In this document: in pieces, positions 14,584 through 15,562 of the stretch
Position numbering within the stretch: position 1 is the stretch's first letter
How the letters are laid out: every line of letters begins with the position of its first letter
From: an uncultured Christensenella sp.
GTDB lineage: Bacteria > Bacillota > Clostridia > Christensenellales > UBA3700
Assembly (NCBI GenBank): GCA_910584035.1
Contig: CAJTZR010000038.1
Coordinates: 1 to 15,562, forward strand
Length of the DNA: 15,562 nt
Direction: 5' to 3'
Program-made: the position numbers and the translations under genes
Notes under the pieces: model-generated
The model's database searches: none
Told to the model about the DNA's origin: nothing
What the model saw: only the letters and a program-made list of their open reading frames with translations

Positions 14584-15562
14584 TATTTTATTGTTTTTAA
14601 AGCTGAAGGCGACTTGCAAAATATTATTGTTTGGATAAATTGATTTAACAAAGCTATTAACAACTTGGAATTATTGTTTAAAGACTAATAACTGCTTGAT
14701 TTGAATATTTTTAATTAAGTATTAAAGTTTGGAAATATTGGTTTAATAGCAAAAGACAATTTAATATGATTGTTTGTGGTTGGGAATATTGCTTTAAACT
14801 TGATTGATAGCTTGATATGATAGTTAAGATTTGAAAAAAATAATTACTTTAAATGTTGTAGAATAAAGTTTGTAGATATTGCTTTAAATGCATTTATAAT
14901 TTAATACAATTAATTAAGATTTTGAATTATTGTTTTTAAGACTAATGACAGCTTGATGTGAATATTCTTTAAGAATATTAAAGTTTGGATAAAGTGATTT
15001 ATAGCAAAAGACAACTTGATATAATTATTTGGGGTTGGGAATATTGCTTTAAACTTGATTGATAGCTTGATATGATTGTTAAGATTTGGAGATATAGTTT
15101 TAAAGATTGCTAATAGTTTGATATAATAAATAATATTTTGAATTGTTGGTTTAAAAGCAAACAACAACATAATATGATTGTTTAAATTTGTAATTATGCT
15201 TAAAAAATTTATTACAACTTGTTATAATAATGAGGCTGGAATATATTATTTTAAAGGTATCAATGGCTTGTTATAATATTAAAGATTGAACAAATTGTTA
15301 TTAAAGTCTATCAATTTAAATAAAGTTTTGGAAAACATTTGACACTTGATAAATAGATAAACGCTTGATGACTTGATTTTATTAAAATTAACAAATTTAT
15401 TTGTTTGTTTAATAGATATGTGGTAGTTTTAGGTTTAAATGGTTTTTAATATACAAGCGTTATTCTTGTTAAAATATGACCGATATGTGGTTTACCATTA
15501 TTATAGTGGTTAATGTATTACAAATTTTCAGTTTTAAGTTGATACTTTTTGGCAACTTGAGG
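14584..15562. other. Gene-free right end, mostly tandem array
   Basis: No plausible gene was found. Most of it is the degenerate array at 14600-15380. Beyond that, GATATGTGGT occurs twice (near 15415 and 15482), and ACCATTAT/ATAGTGGT near 15494 forms a small imperfect hairpin. Confidence 0.55.
14600..15380. repeat. Degenerate tandem array, period about 51 bp
   Basis: The array consists of units built around CTTGATATRAT, then roughly GATTTGGAATATTG and CTTTAAAG. Hexamers equivalent to TATRAT begin at 14765, 14816, 14905, 14957, 15020, 15071, 15122, 15173, 15223 and 15272, so the step is repeatedly 49-52 bases. A higher-order duplication is superimposed: about 170 bases from 14665 recur from 14921. 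The block at 14778-14821 is identical over 44 bases to 15033-15076, an offset of 255, or five units. Confidence 0.8.

Noticed and set aside
14910..15170. Minus-strand 86-codon open frame with a repeating HIKLS / IFPNLNN-like peptide about every 17 residues
   Set aside because: It lies wholly in the 51-bp array, whose period is divisible by three, so a frame stays open and repeats automatically. There is no ribosome binding site and the composition is low-complexity.
1..15562. tRNA, rRNA or known riboswitch genes
   Set aside because: No G+C-rich clusters, cloverleaf arms or recognisable conserved cores were found by eye in any spacer; a covariance search would be needed to exclude them fully.

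Overview
The window is very AT-rich (coding DNA roughly one third G+C by eye, spacers lower) and has Gram-positive-type ribosome binding sites (AAGGAGG, GGAGG, AAAGGAG). Ten of the eleven intact genes, counting the one cut by the left edge, end in TAA; one ends in TGA, so TGA is a stop here. A dockerin-bearing beta-helix protein, a clostridial-type GalU, a lactate/malate-type dehydrogenase and XRE regulators all fit an anaerobic, probably host-associated, low-GC Clostridia-like Firmicute. Species cannot be named from the sequence. Only about half the window is coding, which is unusually sparse for a bacterium.

Layout. 3-1913 (+) is the 3' part of a large surface beta-helix protein ending in a dockerin-like domain. 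2852-4078 (-) is DNA polymerase IV (dinB), convergent with it, with a hairpin between. 5515-6393 (+) is UTP-glucose-1-phosphate uridylyltransferase (galU). 7068-7478 (+) is a single-pass membrane protein with an acidic tail, with a clear promoter and terminator. 8053-10488 is a compact module: an XRE regulator (-) divergent from a three-gene operon (+) encoding a TM2-domain protein, a zinc-ribbon six-helix membrane protein and a patatin-like lipase. It has a consensus sigma-A promoter, repeated palindromic operator-like sites and a strong terminator. 10614-12301 holds two more small HTH regulators (-) and a decayed XRE gene (+) whose promoter is still intact. 13200-14147 (+) is a lactate/malate-type dehydrogenase. 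The right end (about 14600-15380) is a degenerate tandem array with a period near 51 bp.

How the genes relate. dinB, galU and ldh are separate housekeeping-type genes in long AT-rich spacers. The XRE/TM2/zinc-ribbon/patatin block is the only real gene system here: its proteins are two predicted membrane proteins plus a lipid hydrolase, under what looks like tight repression by the adjacent XRE protein. It is the best candidate for an undescribed system, perhaps a membrane-acting stress, defence or lysis-type module, but its function is inference. The spacers are not featureless: they hold a three-copy degenerate interspersed repeat, a twice-used terminator cassette, short shared motifs and the 51-bp array.
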